From positions 1 through 31,197 of the forward strand of contig NZQO01000143.1 of assembly GCA_002693605.1 (NCBI GenBank): DNA of 31,197 nt, in the 5' to 3' direction. The position numbers were made by a program, and so were the translations under genes. The DNA comes from Flavobacteriaceae bacterium (lineage in GTDB: Bacteria > Bacteroidota > Bacteroidia > Flavobacteriales > Flavobacteriaceae). Of the stretch, positions 18,113-25,925 are shown one piece after another (within the stretch, counting starts at the first letter, position 1; every line of letters begins with the position of its first letter). The notes under the pieces were generated by a model. It was not told where the DNA came from, made no database searches, and saw only the letters and a program-made list of their open reading frames with translations.

Positions 18113-18253
18113 CTAGGCATAAAATGTTTTGCCCTCAGGGGTTAAAATTGAAGATTCTGCCTGATAGTATTTTTCAGACTTAATTACGTCCATCAACCAT
18201 TCCAAATGGTTTTTGGTGCGTCGCTTAAACCGGTATTTTAATGCTAGCTCCAT
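18113..18253 (-). CDS. Small hypothetical protein, 46 aa
   Basis: A complete small ORF, ATG at 18253 and TAG at 18113-18115. The product starts MELALKYRFKRRTKNHLEWL and continues with MDVIKSEKYYQAES, then ends LTPEGKTFYA. It is basic and likely helical in its first 30 residues (RFKRRTKNH), without signal peptide or membrane helix. Composition is protein-like rather than random: a regular mix of charged and aromatic residues and a clean charged/hydrophobic pattern. It lies downstream of the AraC-type regulator on the same strand, 115 nt away, in a gene-poor stretch. I do not recognise the family. A small nucleic-acid-binding or regulatory protein is possible but unproven. Confidence 0.5.
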   Translation of the reverse strand: MELALKYRFKRRTKNHLEWLMDVIKSEKYYQAESSILTPEGKTFYA

Positions 18254-18368
18254 AATTGTGTTGTTTACGCAGTACGTAGTATACGGAGATTTGGGAATAT
18301 TAAATGTACGTGTTGCGGTGGAGAAATCCTAATTTAATGTAACTTTTTTCTTACAACAAAGAAGATTT

Positions 18369-19403
18369 CTAAGAAACACCACCTCTGGTTTTCAGCTTTT
18401 TACGGTAGTCGGTAGGTAGAATTCCGTAGCGTTCCTGAAAGATTTTCGAAAAGTAACTTCGGCTCTTGAAGCCAATACTATAGACAATCTCTGAAATGGT
18501 CAAATCGGTATGGCGCAGCTGTTCCATCGCCACTTCCAGCTTGCGCAGCCGTATGTGCACGTTCACCGAATTGCTATAGAGTACCTGGAACCCGGTTTGC
18601 AGTTTTTTCGAACTTAGACCCGCCTCGGTGGCGAGTTGGGCTACCGTAAGGGGTTCGGAAATATTGTTTTCTATAAATTCCGATAGTTTATAGATTCGCT
18701 TCATATCGTCCAGCGAGATATTCTCTGGAAGCTCGACTTTGTTCAGGTAGTTGCGGTGCTCCATGAGCTGTAACGCCAAGATTAAATTGAGCTGTCCCTC
18801 TAGCGAAAGAGTGCGAATTATACCGCCCTCGTGGTTTTCCTTTAATTTCTTAATCGCGTCTGCAATGCGCAGGCTGTAATTACCCAAGTGATAGTAAACG
18901 AAGGTAGTATTATCGTCTTTTACCACGGGTAGCAGCATTTGCTGCAGATAGTCTAGGTTGTGGTGCTTTTTCTTTAGGTAGTTTTTTTTAATGATCTGGA
19001 TGAAATTGACCTTAATACGAACCCCAGCTGGAAATTTAAGCGTATTGGCAGAATTCTCCTTGTTGGATATGATCACGTTCTGATATTGATTCAGTGTGAG
19101 AAACTCACCATCCTCATCGCAACAAAATTCGAGTGAGCCTTCGGAAATAAAAAAGAAAATTATGGGGGTGAGGTCCTTGATAGAGAAGACAAGCGAAACA
19201 TCTTCAGTAAAGCAAACGTCATAATCTATCAACGAGACGCCCCAGTCAAAATCGATACTTCTAACCGAACCCGACCCAATTCCGTTCTCGAAATGTAATA
19301 TTTGCTCGCCCCAATCTTCATTGGAAAGATCTCCTTCCAAAAACCCATTGAGTTTTTCTAAAATGGCATCGCTTTTAAGCTCGTCTATTTCCAATATTCG
19401 CAT
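18369..19403 (-). CDS. AraC-family transcriptional regulator
   Basis: A 344-residue DNA-binding regulator. The C-terminal 100 residues (about 240-340) hold the double helix-turn-helix: first HTH in EPLTVAQLATEAGLSSKKLQ, second in LTISEIVYSIGFKSRSYFSK, followed by the classic FQERYGILPTDYRKK. The N-terminal 230 residues are a beta-rich sensing region without an obvious known ligand domain (FFISEGSLEFCCDEDGEF suggests a cupin-like core). The nearest candidate targets are the 46-aa ORF downstream and the DUF1328-like gene across the long upstream gap. It ends RGGVS. No sensor kinase or transport genes are linked, so the signal is unknown. Confidence 0.9.
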   Translation of the reverse strand: MRILEIDELKSDAILEKLNGFLEGDLSNEDWGEQILHFENGIGSGSVRSIDFDWGVSLIDYDVCFTEDVSLVFSIKDLTPIIFFFISEGSLEFCCDEDGEFLTLNQYQNVIISNKENSANTLKFPAGVRIKVNFIQIIKKNYLKKKHHNLDYLQQMLLPVVKDDNTTFVYYHLGNYSLRIADAIKKLKENHEGGIIRTLSLEGQLNLILALQLMEHRNYLNKVELPENISLDDMKRIYKLSEFIENNISEPLTVAQLATEAGLSSKKLQTGFQVLYSNSVNVHIRLRKLEVAMEQLRHTDLTISEIVYSIGFKSRSYFSKIFQERYGILPTDYRKKLKTRGGVS

Positions 19404-19901
19404 TAGAAAGGGGTTTCTTGTTAAGTCTACACAAAGAAATTGTTATCATCCGAAAGGAATTGACAATAATGGAACTTAGATTAACTCATTTGAAGGCAAA
19501 CCCAAGAAACATAATCCCTTAGACCACCGAACAATTGAGTGTATATGAACGTGATTATAACCGCGTAATGTCGGTCAACAATTACCCCGAACATAATATT
19601 AAATCTACCTTACAATTAGGGCCCTACGCGCGGGGGTAATGCTCGCTGCGCGTATCGCAGAAATGAGTTTGTACCGCCTATTTTTCGTCCCCGAGCGTAT
19701 GGGATGTTTAGTATACTATCTTGGGTTTAAAGAGGGAAGGTACGCTTAATAGAAACGGCAGAACCATAATAGGGATAGTTTGTTTAACTCATATGAGCCA
19801 GACCATATAGAAAAGGTACGAATGTGATAATTTTTTACCCTTTTAAAGCAAGACTATGAAGGCCAATATCTTACCTTAGTTAGTCGTAAAAAAATCGAGT
19901 A
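19404..19901. other. About 0.5 kb without a recognisable gene
   Basis: I found no ORF of convincing length on either strand; the longest plausible plus-strand frame, from 19663, has only 29 codons. Notable are a 10-nt palindrome CTCATATGAG at 19789-19798 and a GC-rich patch CTACGCGCGGGGG at 19624-19636 in otherwise AT-rich DNA. It should contain the promoters of the AraC regulator (-) and the DUF1328-like gene (+), but neither shows a complete TTG / TAnnTTTG pair; the best -7 approximations are TTTCTTTG for the regulator and TAATTTTT for the small membrane protein. Confidence 0.6.
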
Positions 19902-20072
19902 ATGCTGCATTGGTTTGCCACCTTAATAATTCTTGCCGTGGTTTCGGCCATCATTGGGTTTTTAGGCATTGGAGAAGGCCCGGTTTACATGGCCCAGCTT
20001 ATCTTCTACCTCTTGATTATTCTATTCATACTACTGGTAGTGAGACAACAATTGAAAAACAGACAACACTGA
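19902..20072 (+). CDS. DUF1328-like small membrane protein, 56 aa
   Basis: A short gene, ATG at 19902 to TGA at 20070-20072. The product is almost wholly membrane-embedded: a first helix MLHWFATLIILAVVSAIIGF, a glycine-rich turn LGIGEGPVYMAQ, and a second helix LIFYLLIILFILLVV, ending in the basic tail RQQLKNRQH. This two-helix plan with a GF-GIG turn and A-Q-ILF start of helix two is that of the UPF0391/DUF1328 (YtjA) family. In other bacteria such genes are often stress-induced; no function is established. It stands alone, followed by two hairpins. A shifted frame over the same bases (19910-20095) is a shadow. Confidence 0.8.
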   Translation: MLHWFATLIILAVVSAIIGFLGIGEGPVYMAQLIFYLLIILFILLVVRQQLKNRQH

Positions 20073-20074
20073 TA

Positions 20075-20093
20075 AAGGCCTCCTGTTGGCCTT
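20075..20093 (+). terminator. Short hairpin after the DUF1328-like gene
   Basis: AAGGCC (20075-20080) pairs with GGCCTT (20088-20093), loop of 7 nt, starting 3 nt after the stop codon. No T-run follows, so it may protect the 3' end or act together with the next hairpin. Confidence 0.35.
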
Positions 20094-20103
20094 AACAGTA
20101 AAA

Positions 20104-20140
20104 GAAAACCCTTTCCTGCAGCTAAACGGAAAGGGTTCTC
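20104..20140. terminator. Probable bidirectional terminator between DUF1328-like gene and glycosyltransferase
   Basis: A perfect 10-bp stem AACCCTTTCC (20107-20116) with GGAAAGGGTT (20128-20137). The plus-strand tail (CTCGTTCT) is weak, while the minus-strand tail GGGTTTTCTTTTACTG is T-rich, so it probably ends the leftward glycosyltransferase transcript as well as the rightward one. Confidence 0.6.
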
Positions 20141-20327
20141 GTTCTATGGGATTAATGGCACTCCTTCATAATTCCATTAAACCCAGCAATTTTATGGATT
20201 AGTAGAATAACTCATCAAGCTGTCAATCTACTATCTGTAAGCAATTTAAAACTTATCTTCTATTCAAATTATCTCGTTTGGGTAAATATTTAAACCAACA
20301 GAGATTGTTTACTTCAACTACTCCTCG

Positions 20328-21569
20328 CTATCTGTTCTCTCCTTTTTTAGCCTCGATCCATTTGGACATATATTTAGAACTCTGCAAGGTTTGATGGTGC
20401 AGCACCTGCCCTAAAAAATGATTTTGGCGGTGCTCTGCAAGTGTCCACATCATAGCTTCTATCCTTTTGTTAAACTGGGCCACGTGCAATTTTCTATCAA
20501 ATATGCTTCCTATCCTTTCAAATCCAGCATCCTGAGCGGTTTCCCAGGGGGACTGATGTTGGTATAAGTTCACTGCGGCTTCTGCCAAACCCTCAGGAGT
20601 ATCTTGAACATAATCGCAGGATGAGCCGTCTTTGACCATGGCCTCGGCACCTATGGACGTGGTTACGAACGGCGTTCCAGCTCGCATAGCGTCGAGCAAT
20701 TTCCCCTTTTGTCCAGCACCAAATCTAAGGGGAGCGAGACAAACTCTAGCATTCTCCAAAACCGTTAGGGCATTCGGCGTCCAACCTTCAATGAAAAATC
20801 CCTCTTTGGGGCTATGCAATGCTGAAATACGCTGGGGTGCATAGGCACCGTACACTTTTAATTTTGCCGAAGGCAACGCTTTGCGCACGAGTGGCCATAT
20901 ATCATGTTTTAGGTAAAGTACCGAATCAACATTAGGTGCGTGCCGCAGGTTGCCAATAGTTACAAAATCTCGTCTTTCAACATAAGTGGGTAATCTGTTC
21001 TTTTCGGTTTGGGCAGAAATATCGACCATAAGCGGTAGATAGTGCAGTATATCGTCGGGCACACGAAATACAGACTGCAATAAGCCGTACTCTACCTGCG
21101 AGATGATCAAAGTGAGATCGCATCTCAGGATGCTCGCCAGCTCCCGTTTCGCAGCATCGGTATATAAATTGGCCTTAGTGACCTCATATCCCTTCCGGTG
21201 CGCCTCTTCCCTAGCCTTCCTCAGGAAATGAAGATCTTCGGTGTCCAGTATACGCATAGCATTGGGGCAAGTTTCGGCTACGCGCCAGCCAAACTGCTCT
21301 TCGGTCACGAAACGATCGAACATCACTACAGTCGGGTTTAAATGGCGCAACATACCATCGAAACCTGAATCGTTCAGGTGAATAGTTTCGACCGAAAATC
21401 CCTGATCATCCAACTCCATACTATATGGGGATGGGGCCGCGGTGGTGGCGAAAGTGATAGCGTAGTGTTCGTCCTTAAAAACCTGAAGTAACTGAGACAT
21501 TCTTTGACCAGCTGCCGTTGTTAGCGGCTCGGGAAAGGTATGGCCTATAACCAACATGTTTTTTTCCAT
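20328..21569 (-). CDS. GT-B fold glycosyltransferase (GT4-like)
   Basis: A cytosolic or membrane-associated sugar transferase of 413 residues. The N-terminus has the GT-B start MLVIGHTFPEPLTTAAGQRM (the GH-FP-P---G-RM pattern of family-4-type enzymes). The C-terminal nucleotide-sugar domain has FGAGQKGKLLDAMRAGTPFV followed by TTSIGAEAM, matching the GxGxKxK-E/DAMA-G-PVV-T signature of GT4 enzymes. Middle motifs include ILDTEDLHFLRKAREEA. Donor and acceptor cannot be told; no other surface-polysaccharide genes flank it, so it is an isolated glycosyltransferase rather than part of a visible cluster. Two ATGs, at 21569 and 21557, are possible starts; the first is used. Confidence 0.82.
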   Translation of the reverse strand: MEKNMLVIGHTFPEPLTTAAGQRMSQLLQVFKDEHYAITFATTAAPSPYSMELDDQGFSVETIHLNDSGFDGMLRHLNPTVVMFDRFVTEEQFGWRVAETCPNAMRILDTEDLHFLRKAREEAHRKGYEVTKANLYTDAAKRELASILRCDLTLIISQVEYGLLQSVFRVPDDILHYLPLMVDISAQTEKNRLPTYVERRDFVTIGNLRHAPNVDSVLYLKHDIWPLVRKALPSAKLKVYGAYAPQRISALHSPKEGFFIEGWTPNALTVLENARVCLAPLRFGAGQKGKLLDAMRAGTPFVTTSIGAEAMVKDGSSCDYVQDTPEGLAEAAVNLYQHQSPWETAQDAGFERIGSIFDRKLHVAQFNKRIEAMMWTLAEHRQNHFLGQVLHHQTLQSSKYMSKWIEAKKGENR

Positions 21570-21741
21570 AGGGCGGCAAGGTTAGGAATCGTAAATGTAA
21601 TTATCCTTCGTAAGATATAATATCTATTCTGAAGATACATTTGGCAGAACACGGATATCACTTTCGGACACCATTGAAGAAGCCCAGGTGCCGGCTAAAA
21701 CGACCATCGGGTAATTTTGGCCTCGGGAAAGCAATACTGTT

Positions 21742-23019
21742 TTATAACGAGTTTAATGGAATCTTCGCGGTCCGTATTGTAGACTGCTTTTCTTCTAAAG
21801 AAGTCCAAGCAATGACCGCCATAGCTCCTACAACGTCCAGTTGCGGAAAGCCGGCGGCACGTTCGGGTAGGGTTTTCGTAATGGTAAGTGGTTTTCCCAA
21901 GGTTCCTGCGGGAGTCACCTTCTGAAGCTGAACGAAGGCTTCCGTACCGTTTTCTTCCATCCATAGGACCAAGGCTTCCTTTTCGGAAACCATTTGGACG
22001 TCTACACGGCCTAGTGCGGGCTGGGTGTCTAAACGAATTGGATCGTTCATTGTACGACCTGCATCATCGGAAAAGGCGATCGCCACACGCGGATCGTCAT
22101 TGGAAGCAGTATACCAAGCTATGGCCACGTTCTCGTTATAGGCGCTTACCGAAGGTCCATTTACGGGGCATCCGGGAATTTGCCAGTTATCCTGGAAAAC
22201 CGCTTCAGGCTCGCTCCACGCACCGTTCTCCCAATAGCTCTTGTAGATATCCCTAATTTCGGTCTCACCACGATCTCGGTACACCACAATAGGGCCCTGC
22301 GCGGTCATGGCCATTGCAGTTCCGCAACAATCGCAAACGCGATGATCTATCTCAAAAGGGCGTGAAATGTCACCCCGGTTATCGACAAAGGCACTGCGAA
22401 GGGTCATAGCTGTGGTTGAAAGGTCATGCGCGGCATGATCAGCATGCATTGTGGGAGGTGCCCCAACGGTATTTCTACCGTCGAGCCAGCTTACAAAAAA
22501 CCCCTCATTTCGGAAGGGGGAAATGGAAACGAAACCGTGCTCTGACTTTGTTCCGTCGTTATGCAACAGAAGATTTTCCCGCACTACGCTGTTTTTGGCA
22601 TCTTTATCTACTAAGGTTGCCTTGGCATCATAGGTATAGGTTCCTTCTGCAGACATTTCGAGATAGGTGGTCATTACCGCCTTATCGTTTGCCGCAATGG
22701 TCGGGAAATCGGCCCAATTCACGAACCAATTTAAACCTCTAGCCGTCGTAACCGGGGGAGACCAGGTTCCGCCCACATAAGTTGAATACAGTAATTCAGA
22801 AATACTGTCGCCGGTTTTAACCCAGGACATATACAAGCTATCATTTCGCGAAAAGAGTCGTGGCAGGGAAGTGCCCAAACCGGCCGGATTGTCGAAATGG
22901 CCAATAGCTGAAAGCGGCTCTATTTCTTCTGTTCCAGAAATATTGTACGTCCGATCTGATTTACAGGAACAAATAGCTACCGCCGCTAAAAAGAGCAATA
23001 CGTACTGCATACGTGTCAT
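21742..23019 (-). CDS. Sialidase-fold (Asp-box) lipoprotein with conserved Cys/His motifs, function unknown
   Basis: An exported protein of 425 residues from the ATG at 23019, which gives a lipoprotein signal (MTRMQYVLLFLAAVAICSCK, lipidated Cys probably 19); a GTG nine codons upstream is less likely. The body is made of beta-propeller-like repeats, with one clear Asp-box, SDDAGRT, at 317-323. It lacks the arginine triad I would expect of a true sialidase, so enzyme activity is doubtful. Striking motifs: a His-rich MHADHAAHD (191-199), VCDCCGTAMAM with Cys229, Cys231 and Cys232, YRDRGETEIRDI, and IPGCPVNGPSV with Cys284. I recall the CDCC plus GCPVNGP combination from annotated exo-alpha-sialidase-like proteins of other phyla; a surface metal site is my inference. 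It follows rimO by 63 nt and precedes the glycosyltransferase gene. Confidence 0.75.
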   Translation of the reverse strand: MTRMQYVLLFLAAVAICSCKSDRTYNISGTEEIEPLSAIGHFDNPAGLGTSLPRLFSRNDSLYMSWVKTGDSISELLYSTYVGGTWSPPVTTARGLNWFVNWADFPTIAANDKAVMTTYLEMSAEGTYTYDAKATLVDKDAKNSVVRENLLLHNDGTKSEHGFVSISPFRNEGFFVSWLDGRNTVGAPPTMHADHAAHDLSTTAMTLRSAFVDNRGDISRPFEIDHRVCDCCGTAMAMTAQGPIVVYRDRGETEIRDIYKSYWENGAWSEPEAVFQDNWQIPGCPVNGPSVSAYNENVAIAWYTASNDDPRVAIAFSDDAGRTMNDPIRLDTQPALGRVDVQMVSEKEALVLWMEENGTEAFVQLQKVTPAGTLGKPLTITKTLPERAAGFPQLDVVGAMAVIAWTSLEEKQSTIRTAKIPLNSL

Positions 23020-23082
23020 TTTATAAGAAAATAGCCAATTTTGCACATAAGAACAACCGCTATCGTACTGAAAATAGTCATT

Positions 23083-24390
23083 TTAGCTGGAAACTATTTT
23101 TCCGTACAAATCGAAATCCTCGGCCCCGGTTATCTCTATCTGGCAGAACTCACCCGTGCGCAGGTAGCCTTCTTCGGCATTGATGAGCACCTCGTTGTCT
23201 ACATCGGGACTATCGTACTCGGTACGGCCCACGAAATATCCGCCTTCCTTCCGATCAATGAGTACGCGGAATTGCTTTCCTATTTTCTGTTGGTTCAACT
23301 CCCAGGAAATTTGCGATTGTATGGCCATTATTTCGTTGGCGCGCTCCATTTTTACCTCTTCGGGCACATCGTCCTCCAATTGGTACGCGTTGGTATTCTC
23401 CTCGTGCGAATAGGTAAAGCACCCCAGTCGTTCAAAGCGCATATCGGTTACCCATTGTTTCAGGGTTTGGTAATCTTCCTCGGTTTCACCGGGATAGCCT
23501 ACGATAAGCGTGGTTCGAATGGCCATATTTGGAACGGCCTCGCGAAACTCTTCGAGCAACTTGGTAGTTTTAGCCTGCGTAGTGCCGCGGCGCATGGACT
23601 TCAGAATGTTGTCTGAAATGTGCTGTAGCGGAATATCAATGTAATTGCAAATTTTCGGTTCCTCGCGCATCACCTCAAGCACATCCATAGGAAAGCCCGT
23701 GGGAAAGGCATAGTGTAAACGTATCCATTCGATGCCGTCTACAGCAGCCAATTTCCGGAGCAATTCTGCTAGGTTTCGCTTTTTATAGAGATCTAACCCA
23801 TAGTAGGTCAGGTCCTGGGCAATTAAAATAAGCTCCTTTACGCCGGTGGCAGCAAGTTTTTCGGCCTCAGTTACGAGGTCCTCAATGGGCGTACTGCGGT
23901 GCTTGCCACGCATAATCGGGATAGCACAAAACGAACATGGTCGATCGCACCCTTCGGCAATTTTTAGGTAGGCGTAATTTTTTGGCGTGGTGGTAAGCCG
24001 CTCGCCTATTAACTCATGCTTGTAATCTGCGCCGAGTGCCTTGAGCAATGAGGGCAGTTCGGTAGTCCCGAAGTATTGGTCCACGTTCGGTATTTCCTTC
24101 TGTAGGTCTGGCTTGTAGCGTTCACTAAGGCAACCTGTAACAAATACCTTGTCCACAAGGCCCTCTTCCTTCTTCTGAACGTATTCCAAAATGGTATTTA
24201 CACTCTCTTCCTTGGCGTTGGCTATAAAGCCGCAGGTATTGATAACCACCACGTTACCTTCCTCCTCGTGTACCACTTCCTTGTTATTGGCGCGCAATTG
24301 CCCCATAAGTACCTCACTGTCGTACACATTCTTGGAGCAACCCAGGGTTACCACGTTGATCCTATTATTCTTAAGCGTCTTTGTCCTCAT
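23083..24390 (-). CDS. rimO: Ribosomal protein S12 methylthiotransferase RimO
   Basis: Radical-SAM enzyme that methylthiolates an aspartate of ribosomal protein S12. 435 residues, typical. The N-terminal MTTase domain has its three cluster cysteines at 18, 53 and 87 (TLGCSKN, INTCGFI, VTGCLSE). The radical-SAM core has EGCDRPCSFCAIPIMRGKHR with the CxxxCxxC cysteines 148, 152 and 155. The C-terminal TRAM domain is at about 370-435. TLGCSKNVYDSEVLMGQL is the RimO-type opening, distinguishing it from MiaB. It starts 27 nt downstream of ftsY and is probably cotranscribed with it. Confidence 0.95.
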   Translation of the reverse strand: MRTKTLKNNRINVVTLGCSKNVYDSEVLMGQLRANNKEVVHEEEGNVVVINTCGFIANAKEESVNTILEYVQKKEEGLVDKVFVTGCLSERYKPDLQKEIPNVDQYFGTTELPSLLKALGADYKHELIGERLTTTPKNYAYLKIAEGCDRPCSFCAIPIMRGKHRSTPIEDLVTEAEKLAATGVKELILIAQDLTYYGLDLYKKRNLAELLRKLAAVDGIEWIRLHYAFPTGFPMDVLEVMREEPKICNYIDIPLQHISDNILKSMRRGTTQAKTTKLLEEFREAVPNMAIRTTLIVGYPGETEEDYQTLKQWVTDMRFERLGCFTYSHEENTNAYQLEDDVPEEVKMERANEIMAIQSQISWELNQQKIGKQFRVLIDRKEGGYFVGRTEYDSPDVDNEVLINAEEGYLRTGEFCQIEITGAEDFDLYGKIVSS

Positions 24391-24417
24391 ACGGCATCTA
24401 CCTTTCTGAAAAAATGA

Positions 24418-25371
24418 TTATTTAAAAAACGAGTCTACAAACTCGAACTTGTTGAAGACCTGCAAATCTTCTACCCCCTCGCCTACACCGATGTATTTGA
24501 CGGGTATCTGGAATTGGTCACTAATGCCAATTACCACCCCGCCCTTGGCAGTACCGTCCAGTTTGGTAACGGCAAGCGAGGTCACCTCTGTGGCCGCGGT
24601 AAACTGTTTGGCCTGTTCGAAGGCGTTTTGCCCCGTGGAACCATCCAGCACCAATAGCACCTCGTGTGGCGCATCTGGCACTACTTTTTGCATTACGCGC
24701 TTCACCTTAGAAAGCTCGTTCATCAGGTTCACCTTATTGTGAAGCCTCCCTGCGGTATCGATCAAGACCACATCGGCATTTTGATTTACGGCACTCTGCA
24801 GTGTATCGAAGGCCACACTGGCCGGGTCGCTGCCCATACTTTGTTTAATAATGGGCACCTCAGTACGGTCGGCCCAAATTTGAAGCTGGTCGATGGCGGC
24901 CGCACGAAAAGTATCGGCTGCGCCAAGTATCACCTTTTTCCCCGCTTTCTTGAATTGGTAGGCGAGCTTGCCAATGGTCGTGGTCTTGCCCACGCCGTTC
25001 ACGCCCACTACCATGATTACGTGGGGCCCCTTCCGCTCGGGAACGGAAAATTCGGTAGCATTGCCAGAATCGACCTCGCTAAGCAGACCGGCAATTTCTT
25101 CGCGAAGGATCTGGTTCAGCTCGTCGGTGCCAATGTACTTGTCGCGCTCTACGCGCGCCTCGATGCGCTCTATTACCTTTAGGGTGGTATTTACACCCAC
25201 ATCGCTGGTGACCAGCACCTCCTCGAGGTTATCGAGCACGGCATCGTCTACCTTGCTCTTTCCGGCAACGGCCTTGGATAGCTTGTCGAAGAAAGAGGAC
25301 TTGGATTTTTCAAGACCCTTGTCGAGGGTTTCCTTTTTTTCCTTGGAGAAGATTTTTTTGAAAAAGCTCAT
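24418..25371 (-). CDS. ftsY: Signal recognition particle receptor FtsY
   Basis: SRP receptor GTPase that docks ribosome-nascent-chain complexes at the membrane. 317 residues, lacking the long acidic A domain of E. coli FtsY, as usual in Bacteroidota; the N-terminus begins with the amphipathic MSFFKKIFSKEKKE. The N domain covers about 25-100. The G domain has G1 GVNGVGKTT (123-131), ADTFRAAA, G3 DTAGR (205-209), G4 TKLDG (269-273) and the closing GVGEGVEDLQVF. It heads ftsY, rimO and is preceded by a 184-nt gap holding a terminator and a cluster of GC-rich palindromes. Confidence 0.96.
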   Translation of the reverse strand: MSFFKKIFSKEKKETLDKGLEKSKSSFFDKLSKAVAGKSKVDDAVLDNLEEVLVTSDVGVNTTLKVIERIEARVERDKYIGTDELNQILREEIAGLLSEVDSGNATEFSVPERKGPHVIMVVGVNGVGKTTTIGKLAYQFKKAGKKVILGAADTFRAAAIDQLQIWADRTEVPIIKQSMGSDPASVAFDTLQSAVNQNADVVLIDTAGRLHNKVNLMNELSKVKRVMQKVVPDAPHEVLLVLDGSTGQNAFEQAKQFTAATEVTSLAVTKLDGTAKGGVVIGISDQFQIPVKYIGVGEGVEDLQVFNKFEFVDSFFK

Positions 25372-25396
25372 AGTTCACGTTTTGGTTTCTAGGAAG

Positions 25397-25488
25397 CGGC
25401 CCGCTCGGGCCGTGCGTTAGGGATAGCAGCGACAGCCTACCGCCACGCGGTAGCTACAGCGTATAGCCCGGCCCCGCCCAGGGCGGGG
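25397..25488 (-). other. Cluster of GC-rich inverted repeats in the ftsY leader (possible structured RNA or dispersed element)
   Basis: Three palindromes stand in a row: CGGCCC/GGGCCG (25397-25412, 4-nt loop), CTACCGC/GCGGTAG (25437-25453, 3-nt loop) and CCCCGCCC/GGGCGGGG (25472-25488, 1-nt centre). The first and last can also pair with each other: CGGGC (25406-25410) with GCCCG (25466-25470) would close a stem around the middle hairpin. Between the arms are TGCGTTAGGGATAGCAGCGA and CAGCGTATAGCCCG; I recall very similar phrases from intergenic DNA of other Flavobacteriia, suggesting a dispersed family. The element lies between the rpmB-operon terminator and the ftsY start. Strand of action unknown. 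Confidence 0.5.
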
Positions 25489-25499
25489 AAACGCCCAAA

Positions 25500-25531
25500 A
25501 ATACGAAAAGCCACCTTTGTAAAAAAGTGGC
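25500..25531 (-). terminator. Intrinsic terminator of the rpmB-rpmG-DUF4295 operon
   Basis: On the minus strand GCCACTTTT pairs with AAAGGTGGC (25510-25531, one G-T pair, 4-nt loop TTAC), followed by TTTTCGTATTTTT. It lies 24 nt downstream of the DUF4295 stop. Confidence 0.75.
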
Positions 25532-25555
25532 CTCGTTTGCTTTATAGCGAAGGGG

Positions 25556-25708
25556 TTACTTGCTGTTTAACCAATCGCTTACTTGGTCTGGAGCCATGAT
25601 GGACTCTACGAAGGTGTAGGCTCCTGTTTTATCTGACTTGACCATCTTGATGGCCTTGGTAAGTCTCTTAGATCCTGTTTGTAAGGTTGCTACTGATTTC
25701 TTTGCCAT
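25556..25708 (-). CDS. DUF4295 small ribosome-associated-context protein, 50 aa
   Basis: A complete small gene, ATG at 25708 and TAA at 25556-25558. The product starts MAKKSVATLQTGSKRLTKAI and ends VESIMAPDQVSDWLNSK. It is basic at the N-terminus and matches DUF4295, a family confined to Bacteroidota and almost always located right after rpmG. Its start is 7 nt from the rpmG stop, so it is part of the ribosomal-protein transcript. Function unknown; the conserved position, size and charge suggest a ribosome-associated role (inference). Confidence 0.88.
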   Translation of the reverse strand: MAKKSVATLQTGSKRLTKAIKMVKSDKTGAYTFVESIMAPDQVSDWLNSK

Positions 25709-25715
25709 GACTCGA

Positions 25716-25898
25716 TTATTTTATCTCCTTGTGAACGGTCATCTTTTTAAGGATAGGGTTGAATTTCTTCAACTCTAGACGATCGGGAGTGTTTTTCTTA
25801 TTTTTTGTTGTGATATAACGGGAAGTTCCGGGCTTGCCAGTCTCCTTGTGCTCGGTGCACTCTAAGATCACTTGAACTCTGTTACCTTTTTTAGCCAT
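25716..25898 (-). CDS. rpmG: 50S ribosomal protein L33
   Basis: 60-residue large-subunit protein near the E site. [20 protein letters not shown] and [20 protein letters not shown] are standard L33 motifs. Only one cysteine (Cys14) is left of the four-Cys zinc ribbon found in some L33 proteins, so this is the zinc-free (C-minus) type. It lies 27 nt after rpmB and 7 nt before the DUF4295 gene. Confidence 0.97.
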   Translation of the reverse strand: MAKKGNRVQVILECTEHKETGKPGTSRYITTKNKKNTPDRLELKKFNPILKKMTVHKEIK

Positions 25899-25925
25899 TG
25901 TAATAGACTTTATACGTTAGTGCAA

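Noticed and set aside
19663..19752. 29-codon frame in the long intergenic gap
   Set aside because: Too short, no family resemblance and no regulatory context; likely chance.
19910..20095. 61-codon plus-strand frame near the AraC regulator
   Set aside because: It is the shifted-frame shadow of the 56-aa DUF1328-like gene at 19902-20072, which has two clear membrane helices.
23020..23046. GTG-started upstream extension of the Asp-box lipoprotein
   Set aside because: It adds nine residues in front of a good lipoprotein signal peptide that begins at the ATG 23019.
23041..23616. 191-codon open frame on the plus strand
   Set aside because: It is antisense to rimO, whose cysteine motifs and conserved sequence fix the real coding frame; the plus-strand product has no recognisable features.
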